Below are positions 13,304 to 24,515 of a stretch of 64,000 nt of DNA, in pieces. The stretch is from positions 38,927,115-38,991,114 of the forward strand of contig NC_045138.2 in assembly GCF_008831285.2 (NCBI RefSeq), written 5' to 3'. A program made the position numbers and the translations under genes. Within the stretch, counting starts at the first letter, position 1, and each line of letters starts with the position of its first letter. The notes below the pieces were generated by a model. The model ran no database searches. It saw only the letters and a program-made list of their open reading frames with translations, and was not told where the DNA came from. The DNA comes from Nymphaea colorata (Eukaryota > Streptophyta > Magnoliopsida > Nymphaeales > Nymphaeaceae).

Positions 13304-16300
13304 TCCACAGACCACCAATCTCTTCCAACCTCTCTACTATTCTTCGATCTCAATCACCTCGATCCCTCCTCCTTCTTCTTCTTCTTCTCCAAGCTGACAG
13401 TGGTAGTGTTACATACGACCAATTATTGAACTATCTTAAGGTTGGCAGCGGTGAAGTAGAGCGAAGAACAGACTGTGGCTCCTATCCTCTACTGCAAGTT
13501 AGCTGGGGAAGAGGAGCAAAGACAGAACCATCGTCGACCGACGAGCTAGCATAAGATTTATGGCTTGCCGGTTAATTTTTTTTTTTTTTTTCAACAAAGG
13601 GGGAGTGACCCTTCTGTCAAGGCCTAACGCCGACCACACTTTGCTTTTGATTTCTCTGGACGTCTTCTGCCAACATGTGGACAGGGGTCTCGTGACCTTA
13701 TTTGCATATATATGCAACTGTTTGCGATAATTATGCAGGCCCGAGGTAAATTGGAAGAGTGAGAAGGAAAGGAGAGAAGGAGGTTTCCTTTTCTTCGTTG
13801 CTGCATGAATTATTGAGTTACCCGCAGGGGGGAGAAGGGCGGCCACCGCCACTATCGAAAGGACACGGAAGGAGCGCACTGGTAAAATCGCTCCACTTGG
13901 TTTCTTGCCGTTATCTGAGTACTTACTGAAGCTGCATTTCGTCCTTTAGCTCGCGCACCAAAGGCCGTAAAAGCTGCTGCTTGGGATGTACATTAAATGG
14001 GAGCAGGGGACCTTCTCTGCCCTCGTTCTTTCTTGAACGGTGCCTGTGAACCGAGGCCACGCATCTCTGCCGACGCCTGACCGGCCGCTATGTAATGTGT
14101 ATTTTTATTTTAGTTCCGGCCGACTCCGGTTGGCAGTCTAAAGTGGTTATTGATCGGTATTTTCCTTCAACGATATGATTGCAAATTTGCAATATGAATT
14201 CGAAAAGTTCGAATTATTTCGTGACATTTTAACATATGATTTTAAATACTTCGCATTTATCCATACAATTGTATTCATAAAACAAGTACGAAAATGGAAG
14301 AGCTAGCGGACAAGATCTAAATGAATCTCTCAAACATATGTATTTATTAAACAAGCAGGACAATAGAAGAGCTAGCGAACAAGATCCAAATGAATCTCTT
14401 TCTTTCACATATATATATAAGAACCATAATTCTTAAATTGGTAAGGGAAACCCAGACCTCTTAAATTCATGTTAAAAACTTTTTTAAATAAAATTTGAAC
14501 CTTTTAATGTGTTTATAAACATTAATCGAGTATAAATTATGTTTTAGTTCAAGTCATTTTTGTAAAATAAAATTTGATCTTTCTATTAACAAAATTTTGG
14601 TGTTATTAAGAGCACTTTTATTTTTTATGTTATTTAAAAAATGTAAGAAATTGACTAACTTAATATATATTTCTCACCAAATCCAAATCACTCTTAAGAC
14701 CATATCTATAAAATTGAATATTATTTAAAAAAATATTTTAACAACCAATTTTAATGGGTTGGATTGGGTGACTATATATATATAAAGGGTAGCAGGCAAA
14801 AGAGAGAGATTCAATATAACTGCCGAGAAAACATCCTTCCTGAAATTTACAAATTCTTTTGTTGAGCCGCAGGATCGGGCACTTGAGCTATTTTTTTATA
14901 AAATATATGTTTCCTTAAGCCCGGAATACATTGGCGAAAACTGTCAGGCCAAGTTCTTCAAAAAAAAAAAAAAAATGTTCGCATCATAAATCAGCAATCT
15001 AAGTTTTCATTCGCTCGCCACCAATAGCAAGAAAGAAAATGTATTAATCGCCGTAAAGTTCGATTGTGAAAGACAGGAGCGGGAGAAAGAGAGAGGCAGT
15101 CGTGTTTTCTCGATAAATTTATATGTTCTGACAGGGAAGCAAATGATTGAGTTGCCATGGAAGTTGTTCTAGAGAGACTCCAGCGGTCAAAATTCTCAAC
15201 TTCAACTCAAAAAGAAATATATAATGCATCGTTTAGAGGAAGAACCAGATCAGAGACATTGATAAGAAATTAGGTGAATCATCTCTGATGGTTCAGATGA
15301 TCAGGCCACTCGATCACCGATGACTTACAGACCACCCACTAATATTAATAACTAGACCTTAGTTTATTCTCGCACCCTCCCACAAAAAAATAATCTTTAT
15401 AAGTTTTGTTTGTATGTAAGAAGACCAAAGGACTTGTCAACATCAATTCGCGGCACATGTTCGCTTGAACGATTTTTGACATATCAAAGCTTGTTTGGAA
15501 GGAAATTCAGAGGTAAGCTCTGAACCTTAGCTTTAGGTGCAATGGCAAACTAGGATCACCCAGTACACCCTATCATTCTGGCTTGGCATTATTTCTTATG
15601 GTAGCTAAGGTCCACCTATTATTAGGCACTGGGAACGGCAAATTTTTTGCGCATTCAGCCCAACCCAACAATATATGCAGCATAAAAAAATCTTTTACTA
15701 TATTTTTAGTATAAATATGTGTTTATATATAATATTTATGTATTTTAAATATTTTTTTATTATGATCCCGGCCACGAAAGGGACTAAGTCCATCAACCTG
15801 AGTGCAAATCCTAATAAACAAAAAAAAAATCATACTCTTATAATTCATAACTATCCACATGAATCCATCCATGTTTCTAAACCAATTTAAAATTCTATGG
15901 AGCACTGCAATCCACTAAATTTTGGAGCAAAATTGATCGATTTGCCGTGCACTAAAGAGAAAGAAGGAAGGAGAAAAGACTTTTTAACCAATTTAGGAGT
16001 AGAGCCCATAGAAATCAAATAAAAGTTGTAAGGTATCTCACTTTTTTATATTGGACCAATTATGCTAATTTTTTTATTTTCTAAAAAAAAAAGTAAATAA
16101 AAGCAAGTAATTTAACTTAAAAAGTGTATCAAAAGGTTTAAAGGTATTTGAAAGTGATCCGGACCTAACTATTTTTGCTGCCTGATAGGTTTTGTGCAAT
16201 ATAATCATTTAATCCTGAACTGGACGAGACGTGAAGTGGGTAGCGACCGTGACGGCTTTCGTCACCACTCGAATCAGATAACGCTGTTCCTTTCATTTAA

Positions 16301-17121
16301 TTAAATAAGATTCGTCTTATATGTGTCTGAAGGTTTTGAATTCTCTACTTACTTTTACATCAGTGCTTGAACCCAGATTTGGACGTGTAAAGGTGAAGCT
16401 GAGACCGATTAAACCGCCCGGTGTTTGCAGATTTCGCCGGCGTCCTGCCCTTCGAGTCGCTCGGAAGAAGACGAACAGTACTTCTCAATAGACTAATTAC
16501 GACAGTAAACAAAGCAAGAGAGAGAAATAACCACTCCCCATTACAGAGAAGGTCTGATGATCAACATCCTGTCGCTGTTGGAGGTGGCCCTTGGGCCCTC
16601 ACCGGGTGGCGAGTTCTCTCTTCCTTTGTATTGTTCCCTTCCTTCTTTTACTCGACGGGAAATGACCGGAGTTAACTTTTTTTTTTTTTCCGGCTTCTTC
16701 TGTCTTTTCAGGATCCATTTGTTCTTTTATTTTATATATGTTTGTACATATATGTCCAGCAGGCGAGGCTGAAGAGGAAGATACTTCGATAGCGCACCCG
16801 TTCAGTAATATCGGTCATCCTGCATTCGAATCTCGGCAGAGATGCGATAAGAAATAACGTGCAGATTTTCAAGTGCTGAATATTATTACGAAAGTTTTTA
16901 TAAAAAGTAGTTCAAGTTTTGATAGAACAACAGAAACATGGGAAAGTTTTGATTTCTTTCATTTGTTCCTTGCTTTGCTTTTATAAATGTATCTTCTATA
17001 TGGCAAGATCAGTTATGCTGGCGTCCCTCTTGGACATTGTTTTAAGCAAATTAGATTTCAAAGTTAGATTCAAGGCCATTAATTTGAAAGAATCTTGAAA
17101 TCACAATTTTCCAATATAAGA
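13304..17121. other. Intergenic, GLK promoter side; no gene seen
   Basis: The first 100-200 bp should be the GLK 5' leader and promoter, with a CTT-rich tract near 13370-13390. The rest is AT-rich with short homopolymers and fragments of repeat-like sequence. A frame at 16421-16675 and others nearby show no recognisable domain. Confidence 0.5.
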
Positions 17122-18219
17122 TTAGTCTTCTTTTAAAACATTACAGCAGTTTATGAGATTTGGCATAAAGTTATTAATGGGGAGATAAATTTTCTTCAGG
17201 TCATTAAAGTTTGCTTTATTTTCTGAAGAAAAATTGTTGAAACAGCCCAAGAATTGTTGGATGAAAGAGTCCAAAAACATTAAACGCTGGGGAAAAAGCA
17301 TCACGTTTGAAAACACCTTTTTAAATATTACAATCCACATGATTTTGAATTAAAGAATCCATATATTTGTGGCTGTGACGGCTTCGACTTAGAAAGAAGT
17401 TGCCTTTTTTCTGTTTTTTCTCCTGATGCATATCGGTTTTTTTGTTTTTTCAATATAAATCCATAAATAGTTGGCTTAACGGGTTGGGATGTGACTTGCC
17501 AGGAAGCGATCCAACTTTGATTCTCAAGAGCATTATTCTTTTGCATAATCCAAAGGTTGTTATAGATGCTTTGAGGAGTATAATAATGTAGCTGGTCTGG
17601 TGAAAGTTCAGTCATCAGTTTGATTTTATAGGTGTTACTGATGTTACTCTCAATTTGAAGGAAGTAACCAGGGTGAAGCGAGGAATTTTTCATGAAGAGG
17701 ACTAAATTAAAGTTTTTAAATTTTGATAAGAGCCGAAATATCATTTTTCATAATTTTTATATAGGACAAGTAAAATTTTCTAAAATTTACAAGTAATTTA
17801 AAAAAAAATTGTGGGGGGGCCTAGGGCCACTGTGGTCCGCCCCTTGGCTCCACCCCTAACGATAAGTTTACCGAAGTCTTGAAGTAGTCTTGTATCCTAG
17901 GGATAGGAGTAAACTTTATTGCTTCTTCTAAGAGATTTCAGATCGAGTTTCCATTTCAAGCCTGAGTTTGGTGCAAAACAATTCATTCTTTTACATAATA
18001 TAATACAAAGCATCTTGCCTTAATTCTGTACAGTTTATACACAATTTCTCGGAATCTTTTCCCCATAAGAACTGAAGATTTCAAAGTATTGAAGTATCTT
18101 TTGCCTGTGTTTTTCTGGAAATGATTTTGCTTTTCAAGATTTGGCGTTAATGGAGGTGAAGGAGACGTGCGGATTTTTCCATGGTTGGTGTACTGCAGTC
18201 CTTGGCCATAAGCTTCCAC
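17122..18219 (-). other. Unidentified open frames, possible relic
   Basis: Three minus-strand frames lie close together: 17983-18219 (78 aa), 17328-17744 (138 aa, ATG start) and 17122-17340 (72 aa). The middle one carries two similar peptides ending in IYGF (QPVKPTIYGF and QPQIYGF). None matches a family I recognise. The base composition is like the surrounding intergenic DNA. They could be decayed mobile-element coding sequence or chance frames. Confidence 0.2.
17790..17865. mobile_element. Possible end of a decayed TIR element
   Basis: A G-rich run followed by 'ccgccccttggctccacccc' is typical of the end of hAT-like non-autonomous elements in plants, like the complete one at 21390. I could not find its partner end. 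Confidence 0.25.
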
Positions 18220-20365
18220 GGGCTACGTTTTGGTGTTGGAGCATATGAGGAACGGATTAGATATATATAAAGTTTGATCATGCAATAGAATTCAGATCTT
18301 CGTTACCAAATTCAGATCTAAGGTCAATATCCGACCAGAATCCAATATTATCTAAAGCCCACCACATACAAATAGTGAATTCCACGCTAATCAGATCTGA
18401 AGAATTCGAGTCTCATTATGAATCTGATCACCTAAAATTTGATCAGATCCAATTTTAGTGAAGACTGGACGTAAACGGCATCATGCATATCCTAAGAGAA
18501 ATCCTGTCCATACGATGAACGACCACAATGATATGCGAATATATACGATTTCGGATGTAAGTTTTCGCAGACAAGTTGATGATTTTTGTAACTGGTCGAG
18601 TTGTATACTAGGTGTTCAATGAATTAGTTACAAAGGAAGCACAGCGGGATCGTGACATCGAAAGCAAACCTTGTATCTAAAGGGAGACAAAGAAAGCTTC
18701 GACTCCCATAAATACAACTCTTATTCATCCGGTTATAATTCAAATGGAATTGATAGCAAACCTATGTGATTTAATGGCTCATATATATATATATATGAAA
18801 GAGAGAGAAGGGGAAGTGAGAGAAGATAATGAGTGAAGGGCTAAATTTATCGTATATTTTTAAATATGGCTTGAAAGGAGTGATTGGTAGGGAGGAGGCT
18901 GTCACAGTCTTGCATTGATGAACTCATGCGGATACGTAGCCGTCCAAGGAGATAGAAAGAGACAGAGAAGCTGAAAGGGAGCAATTACTCAGTGTGGAAA
19001 GCAAAGCAGGCCAACTACAATGTCATTGTCATGCCTTATCCCCCATTTACCTTCGCCCAGCCACTTGCGGGGTCCCCTTCTCTCCATCCCTCTTCATTTA
19101 TTGAACTACTAAAAAAACAGGAAAATGAAGAAAAATAATAATAATAATCGTTATTATACTATAGCCATCTATCTAGTCTATGTGGGTTGAAGTCTTTATC
19201 AGAATCTACTTTTTTTTTTTTTTTTCATTATTAGTTCATTCAATGTAAAACCAGTTGAGGCCTTCCGCCCATTGGTTGGGGAGCAAGGAATAGGACCCAA
19301 ACACAACTTACCACTACAAAATCTTTGGAGGTGTTTGGATGTCACTTCAAAACCAGCCTCAAAACCAAATTTTTGAAAGCGTTTGGATTACAAGAAAATG
19401 TTGTCTTGTGAAAACTGGGTTCTTCCAAAACTGAGTTTTTACATGAGAAGCATACTTTACTGTCTCAATAGACGGAGAAAGCAGATAAGAAAAACATTGT
19501 GTTCTTGAAGTAACATGATCTAAAAATGTTATGCTTTTGTTCAGGTTCCAGCAACTTGGTATACTTTATGAACATAATATATTTGCAAAAACACAATGTA
19601 ATTCTTATCAAAAGCTTTTTTAAGATAATTTGCTTACAGGAACACAATGTTTTTGTTGCTCAGATTTTCTTAGTTGAAAATATAAGAGCTCAATACCCAA
19701 AACGTGCCTTGGCCTAATTTTCCTCCCATTAAAAAAAAAAATTATGCCTTGCGTTTTTGTTGTTCATAATTTTTGAGGTGGTGCGTGGAAGGAGGATAAA
19801 TTTGCCTGGCTGAAGAGGAGACACGTTCCCTTCTCAATATACGAAGGCAACACGTTCCTTTCGTACCAAAAATTGGCCTAAGTGCCAAATGATTTACAAC
19901 CGGTCAAGCAGCCAGCCCGTCCCCATTTACCTAATGCTGACAAAAGCTGCTGTTCTAAAGGCACAGTTACCGAGCATCAATGCATCAACTCTGGTCGCCT
20001 CATCTAGTCTTGCAAGATATTTCTAAATTGCATGTATGTGCAAATGAATAACAGCAGTAACCTGTGTTTGGTGGTAGATTTATAAAATAAGTGTCTCATG
20101 AATCTATCCCAATTTTGAGATAAATTCGTACTTAACAAACGGCCCCTTGTGTTTTAGAATTTTAATAACTCTTTTATGTGAACATCCAATCGCTACCCAA
20201 ACTTAACATGCAGACATACAGTTCCTCCCGCAGTCGACAATGCCTATGGTTTTATAATGTAATGCCAATCTCCAATCCAAATTATATTGTCAGTTTCAGC
20301 AGTTGATTTCACCTAACACAGATTTGAGATCAGCTTTACTTCTTAAGGCTACCCAAGATATCTAA
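18220..20365. other. Intergenic; no gene seen
   Basis: AT-rich DNA with a short TA run near 18780, a poly-T tract near 19210 and fragments with 'tttgg...' ends typical of MITE remnants (around 19330-19440 and 20070-20150). Nothing coding was supported. Confidence 0.5.
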
Positions 20366-20632
20366 GGGGGCATTTGATTACCTCAGATTTGAAATCCTCA
20401 AGATTTGAGAACCGTGGATTTAAGATCACATACTTAGATATAAGGATTTCAATTGTAGATTTTATGCCGTACTTAAGATCCTTAATTTGATGAATCATAA
20501 TTTTTACTGTATATCTTTTGTCACATTAACAAAAACATGTTACATCAAATCCGCATCATGGATTTGTGCTGAAAACCCCAAGTATATTAAGTAAAGAATG
20601 GGATTTCGAATCCAAAGTAATCAAACGTCCAT
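20366..20632. mobile_element. Tourist-like (PIF/Harbinger) MITE, 267 bp
   Basis: The left end GGGGGCATTTGATTAC pairs with the right end, which on the minus strand reads ATGGACGTTTGATTAC. The inverted similarity continues inward (tttgaaatcc / ggatttcgaa). TAA flanks both ends (20363-20365 and 20633-20635), the target duplication expected for this superfamily. No coding capacity. Confidence 0.7.
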
Positions 20633-21228
20633 TAATACTGAGAGCGTGCTTATTGGTATGAACTGGTACAAATATGTCCAATCCTATAGTGCGAGTTAAG
20701 CCTAGACCAAGCTCTCTGGGTTTGGAAGATCCTGACCGGATTATTAGTTCGGCAGGAATGGGTCCGGATACTGGGTCCCATTTGACTGGACCTGGTTTGA
20801 TATCCACCACTAAACGCAAGCAGACAACAGAATGAAGCTGACATCTCATGTGCCTGTCAGCGTCAGCTCTGAAGATGTAACAGATTTATTATAAAATATT
20901 CAGAAAAACCCGATCCACGAATATAAATATCCTTTTAACCTTTGTGGAGATTTTTTTTTTTCACTTTTTAGTTTGGACATTTTGTATATTAAGATTCATG
21001 GTTGTGACGCTTTGATTTCAATCCATAATTTATGACAACTTGTTGATTTTGCAGTAAAATGGGTACCAACCAAAGTTTAAAGTTGTATCTTGAACCTACA
21101 TTCCGGTAGGGTCCATACAACTTGAACATGTAATTTTGACCTAGATTAGTTGTGTTTCTTGGTTATTAACTGCTCCTCTTTGCCAAAGAGCGGAGTCTAA
21201 CTGATTGGTTTAGTGTCGGTGATTAGGG
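20633..21228. other. Intergenic; no gene seen
   Basis: Unremarkable DNA. Small open frames on the minus strand at 20556-20849 overlap the MITE end and show no domain. Confidence 0.45.
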
Positions 21229-22330
21229 GTGAACACCAGCGGTGTCGAGCTTGAGTTTAGTCAGGTTGAACTCGGCTCCACTAATGAAACCTCGAGCTCG
21301 ACTCGGCTTGAGCTCGAGAATAGCTCGACGGAAACAGCTCGAGCTCGACTCGGTAGTTACATGTTGATCTCGAACTCTTTGCAATTAAGCAGAGGCGGAG
21401 TTAGAATTTTTTTTAGGGTCGGGCCAAGATGTTTTGCGGGCAGGGCCAGGGTCGGGCCAATAGGAGCGACGATGAGCGACCGGTCGGGCCAAACTAAAAA
21501 ATTTTGATTTTTTCAATGTAAAAAAAAATTCTGGGCTCACCCGAGCCATGGCCCGAGCAGCCCCCCCTCCCTCCGCCCCTGCAATTAAGGCTCGACAAAC
21601 TCGTTTGAATAGAATTGATATTCATCAGGTCGAGTTCAACTCGTTTAAGGCTCGACAAAATCGTTTGAATATAATTGATATTCATCGTTACATGTTGAAC
21701 TCGAGCTGACTTGATTAAAGCTCGACAAACTTGTAAACTCGTTTAAATATATCGACTTGATTAAAGCTCGACAAACTCGATTAAGGCTCGAGCTCGACAC
21801 GGCAGTTACGTGTTGAGCTCGAACTCAATTCGATTATTTGAATGAGTCGACTCATGAACTCGAGCTCGACTTGTAAAGCAAATGACTCGGCTCGAACTCG
21901 TTCACAAGCCGAGCTTAACCGGTGATACTCTTGATTTGATCTGATTCTCGCACATGCTAAGCACATAGGCTAATTGAAGTGGAGCGTCGTTCCAAGTTGA
22001 CGGTACCTCGTCTTTTCCAAGCCTTGACATGGGCCCTAGGGGATTTTGGCCTTCTTCTGGGCAGTGGGGTTTCCTCCTTACCCGAATTATTAACTGCCTT
22101 TCTTGTTCAAGAATATCAGTCATTTTCTGAACATTTAAAAGAGTAATGATCGAATCTTTCAAAACTTGGAAGCCTTTTTGGAACAGAGAGTGAGAACAAC
22201 GTCTTATTCTACTGTTCCTGAAACAGGGCAAGTTTGTTCTTGAGGTGGCCATTGTCCTAGGAATGTACAGCGAGTCAGCTGGACTCGAACTTGCTTGTAT
22301 AAGTTCGACTCGAGCTCGACTTGTTTAAAC
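21229..22330. repeat. TCGAGC-rich dispersed repeat
   Basis: Dozens of interspersed variants of 'ctcgagctcgactcg' and 'aaggctcgacaaactcg' occur over about 1.1 kb, with a further patch at 22720-22800. A unit of about 60-80 bp ('ggctcgacaaactcgtttgaat ... tgatattcatc') recurs near 21590, 21650 and 21720. The self-complementary GAGCTC core gives many short hairpins. It is interrupted by the hAT element at 21390-21581 and by unrelated sequence at about 21910-22260. Confidence 0.7.
21390..21581. mobile_element. Non-autonomous hAT element, 192 bp, nested
   Basis: Ends are CAGAGGCGGAG and, on the minus strand, CAGGGGCGGAG, 10 of 11 identical. The element is bounded by a perfect 8-bp direct repeat CAATTAAG at 21382-21389 and 21582-21589, the target duplication size of hAT transposons. 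The interior is GC-rich (gggtcgggcc, ggctcacccgagcc) and non-coding. It sits inside the TCGAGC repeat and is therefore younger than it. Confidence 0.85.
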
Positions 22331-23280
22331 TCAACTCAGCTTGTTTGATTTTCATTTCTCCTACTATGTCTTTTGACTCTCTATTTCTTTTTGTTTTTAG
22401 TTTCTTTCTCTCTCTCTCTCTCATTCTACTTCTTCTTCCTCCTCCCACCTCCTCTTTCTATCCGGCCGCAACTGCGAGTCGCAAACCAGGTAATATTTTT
22501 CTGTTTTAATGCTAGGTTGTATGAATCGGTGTACAGTTGATTTTTGATGTAAGCAATAAAAATTAGGTTGTTACGCTTCGCACACTGTTTTATAGTGAAC
22601 AATCTATGTTTTAAAGAAGAACAGTGAAATAATATTGCAGCTGCTTTTTTTTTTTTCCCATGGCTTGAAGAAGATGAAGATCATTATTCGCTAACCAACT
22701 TAAACAAAGTTAAACGAGCAGAGCTCGAGCTCAAGCTGAGCAATATGTGAGTCTAGCCGAGTTTGAGCTGGCTCAACTCTGGCTGGACTCGCTCGTTGAG
22801 CATTCTCAATGGTACCTGAAACCCATGTGACTTGATATCTATGGATTTCAAGAAGCAACATTTACAAATATATGGTGTAACCATTGCATCTTTCTACCAA
22901 AAGATTTCATATTTCATTAGAAAGACAGCTTGTGTTTTGAAATTTACAAACTGACCACTTGTATTTAAAAGTGTGATTTTGTGAAATTTTGTGGAGTAAT
23001 AGTAGTCATCATCCTGCATCAACACCTACTATTACTTCAATTTTTTATGCTTCTAACATTACATGAAACATATGATTAGCAAGTGGTAAAAAGTGAACGC
23101 GAATGTTTTAAAGTTCAAAACCATATGTCATATTTAAACTCTTTCAATCTATTATGCTGCTGCTTGTGGTTTCTACTAATCACGTTGGACAAAAATAAAC
23201 GTCGAAAAAATTACTTGTAAAAAGATGCCTTTGTAATTTCTGGCCCCTAACATGCTGTCTAGTGTGAAGAACGTAACATA
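22331..23280. other. Intergenic; no gene seen
   Basis: Pyrimidine-rich tract near 22400-22440, a patch of TCGAGC-like repeat at 22720-22800, otherwise AT-rich DNA without a supported gene. Confidence 0.45.
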
Positions 23281-23600
23281 TAACCTACTTCGTCAAATTT
23301 AGATATCCGATGATATCCAATTGAGTTTCAGATATATATAAAAATATCCAATCATATTCAAATTCGGGTTCAGATCGGATTTAGTTTTAAACAAATATCC
23401 TATATCCAATGCCTTTACAATTGAACATCAGCCAATTCGATTCAAAATTTGGATTTGGATTCAGATGTGAATGTAAAAATCAAATTGGGATTGTGAAATC
23501 AGATTTCAAATTCCAATACGACTTATTTTTTTCATGTGAATATTCCAAAAAAACGATTGGAATTCGATCCATTGACATTTTACATTTGAAGTAGGTTATA
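23281..23600. repeat. AT-rich dispersed repeat ('atatccaat/ggattcaga' type)
   Basis: Recurring phrases of the type 'ttcagatcggattta', 'aacaaatatcctatatccaa' and 'ggatttggattcagatgtg'. Related sequence occurs at 34441-34760 and more weakly at 18290-18480. Common in plant intergenic DNA; function unknown. Confidence 0.45.
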
Positions 23601-24515
23601 TATTATATATGTGTAATCAATACATCTTTACATCAGTTGAACTGGGTTGGACTTCCATTTACCTTAAAGGGCAGAAATAGCCATCATTAATAAAATCAAT
23701 ATTTAGCTGTCATAAGTTTTTTTTTTTCCTTTAAAAAAAAATCTAACGAAATAAAACTAGATTCACAGTGTCTAGAATTATAAAAATTCTAGAAAACATA
23801 CTTAAAAAGTATTAGACCTTATGAACCGACAAAGTTAAGATGGATTGAACTTTTGTAAAAATCGTACCATACCTCAAAAAGTCATAATTTATGTTTAATT
23901 CTATATTGGCAGTGTTATTATGATTGAACTAGTGAAAAGCAACAGATGTAATATTAAAAGTTTGAATAGCCTGAAATCTAAACAAAGTTGAGCAACAAAA
24001 TTGAACCACATAATCCCGAAACTTCCAACTAAGTCTATGTCAATTTATTACTATCTGAACTTTTCTCTCTGTCCTTGTGGCGATTAATTCCGAAGGGGAA
24101 AAAATGATTTCTTCTAATTTTACCTCCCAAGATCATTTTTATGGCACACAATTTCTTAATTGAATGTTAATTTTTTTTATAATATACTCAACTTTTTTTT
24201 GAAGTAGTTGGACTATTTATCTGATCCAAGTCGGGTCTACACGAACTCTAAAAAAGATTAAAAAAAAAACATGGGAGAAAGAAGTGAACACAAAATGAAC
24301 GTAATGTCAGGAAAAGGAAAACACCATTTTTCTGACTTGCCCGTTGAGAACAGGACAACCCATTTAAAATTTTGAAAATTTGCAGAGCGGCGGCCCAAGA
24401 AAGACCAACAGTATTCCGCTCTAACGGCTATGTCACTCGGACACTCCCCTCTTATCGTTCTTCCATCAGTCATCGGTTCCCTCTGTCTCTCTCTTTTCTC
24501 TGTCTCTCCCTGAAG
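23601..24515. other. Intergenic and reticulon promoter/leader
   Basis: AT-rich intergenic DNA passing into a pyrimidine-rich leader (ctctgtctctctcttttctc) just before the reticulon start codon. The reading frame of the reticulon stays open upstream to about 24372 but contains no ATG there. Confidence 0.5.

Noticed and set aside
13304-13318. Five extra residues upstream of the GLK ATG
   Set aside because: The upstream codon is TTG, not ATG, and GLK proteins start at MLAVSP.
16795-16850. Possible tRNA or SINE B box ('gcattcgaatctcgg')
   Set aside because: No matching A box at the right distance and no cloverleaf could be drawn.
24372-24515. Longer reticulon N-terminus reaching back to 24372
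   Set aside because: The open stretch starts with TTG and contains no ATG before 24516; it is leader sequence.
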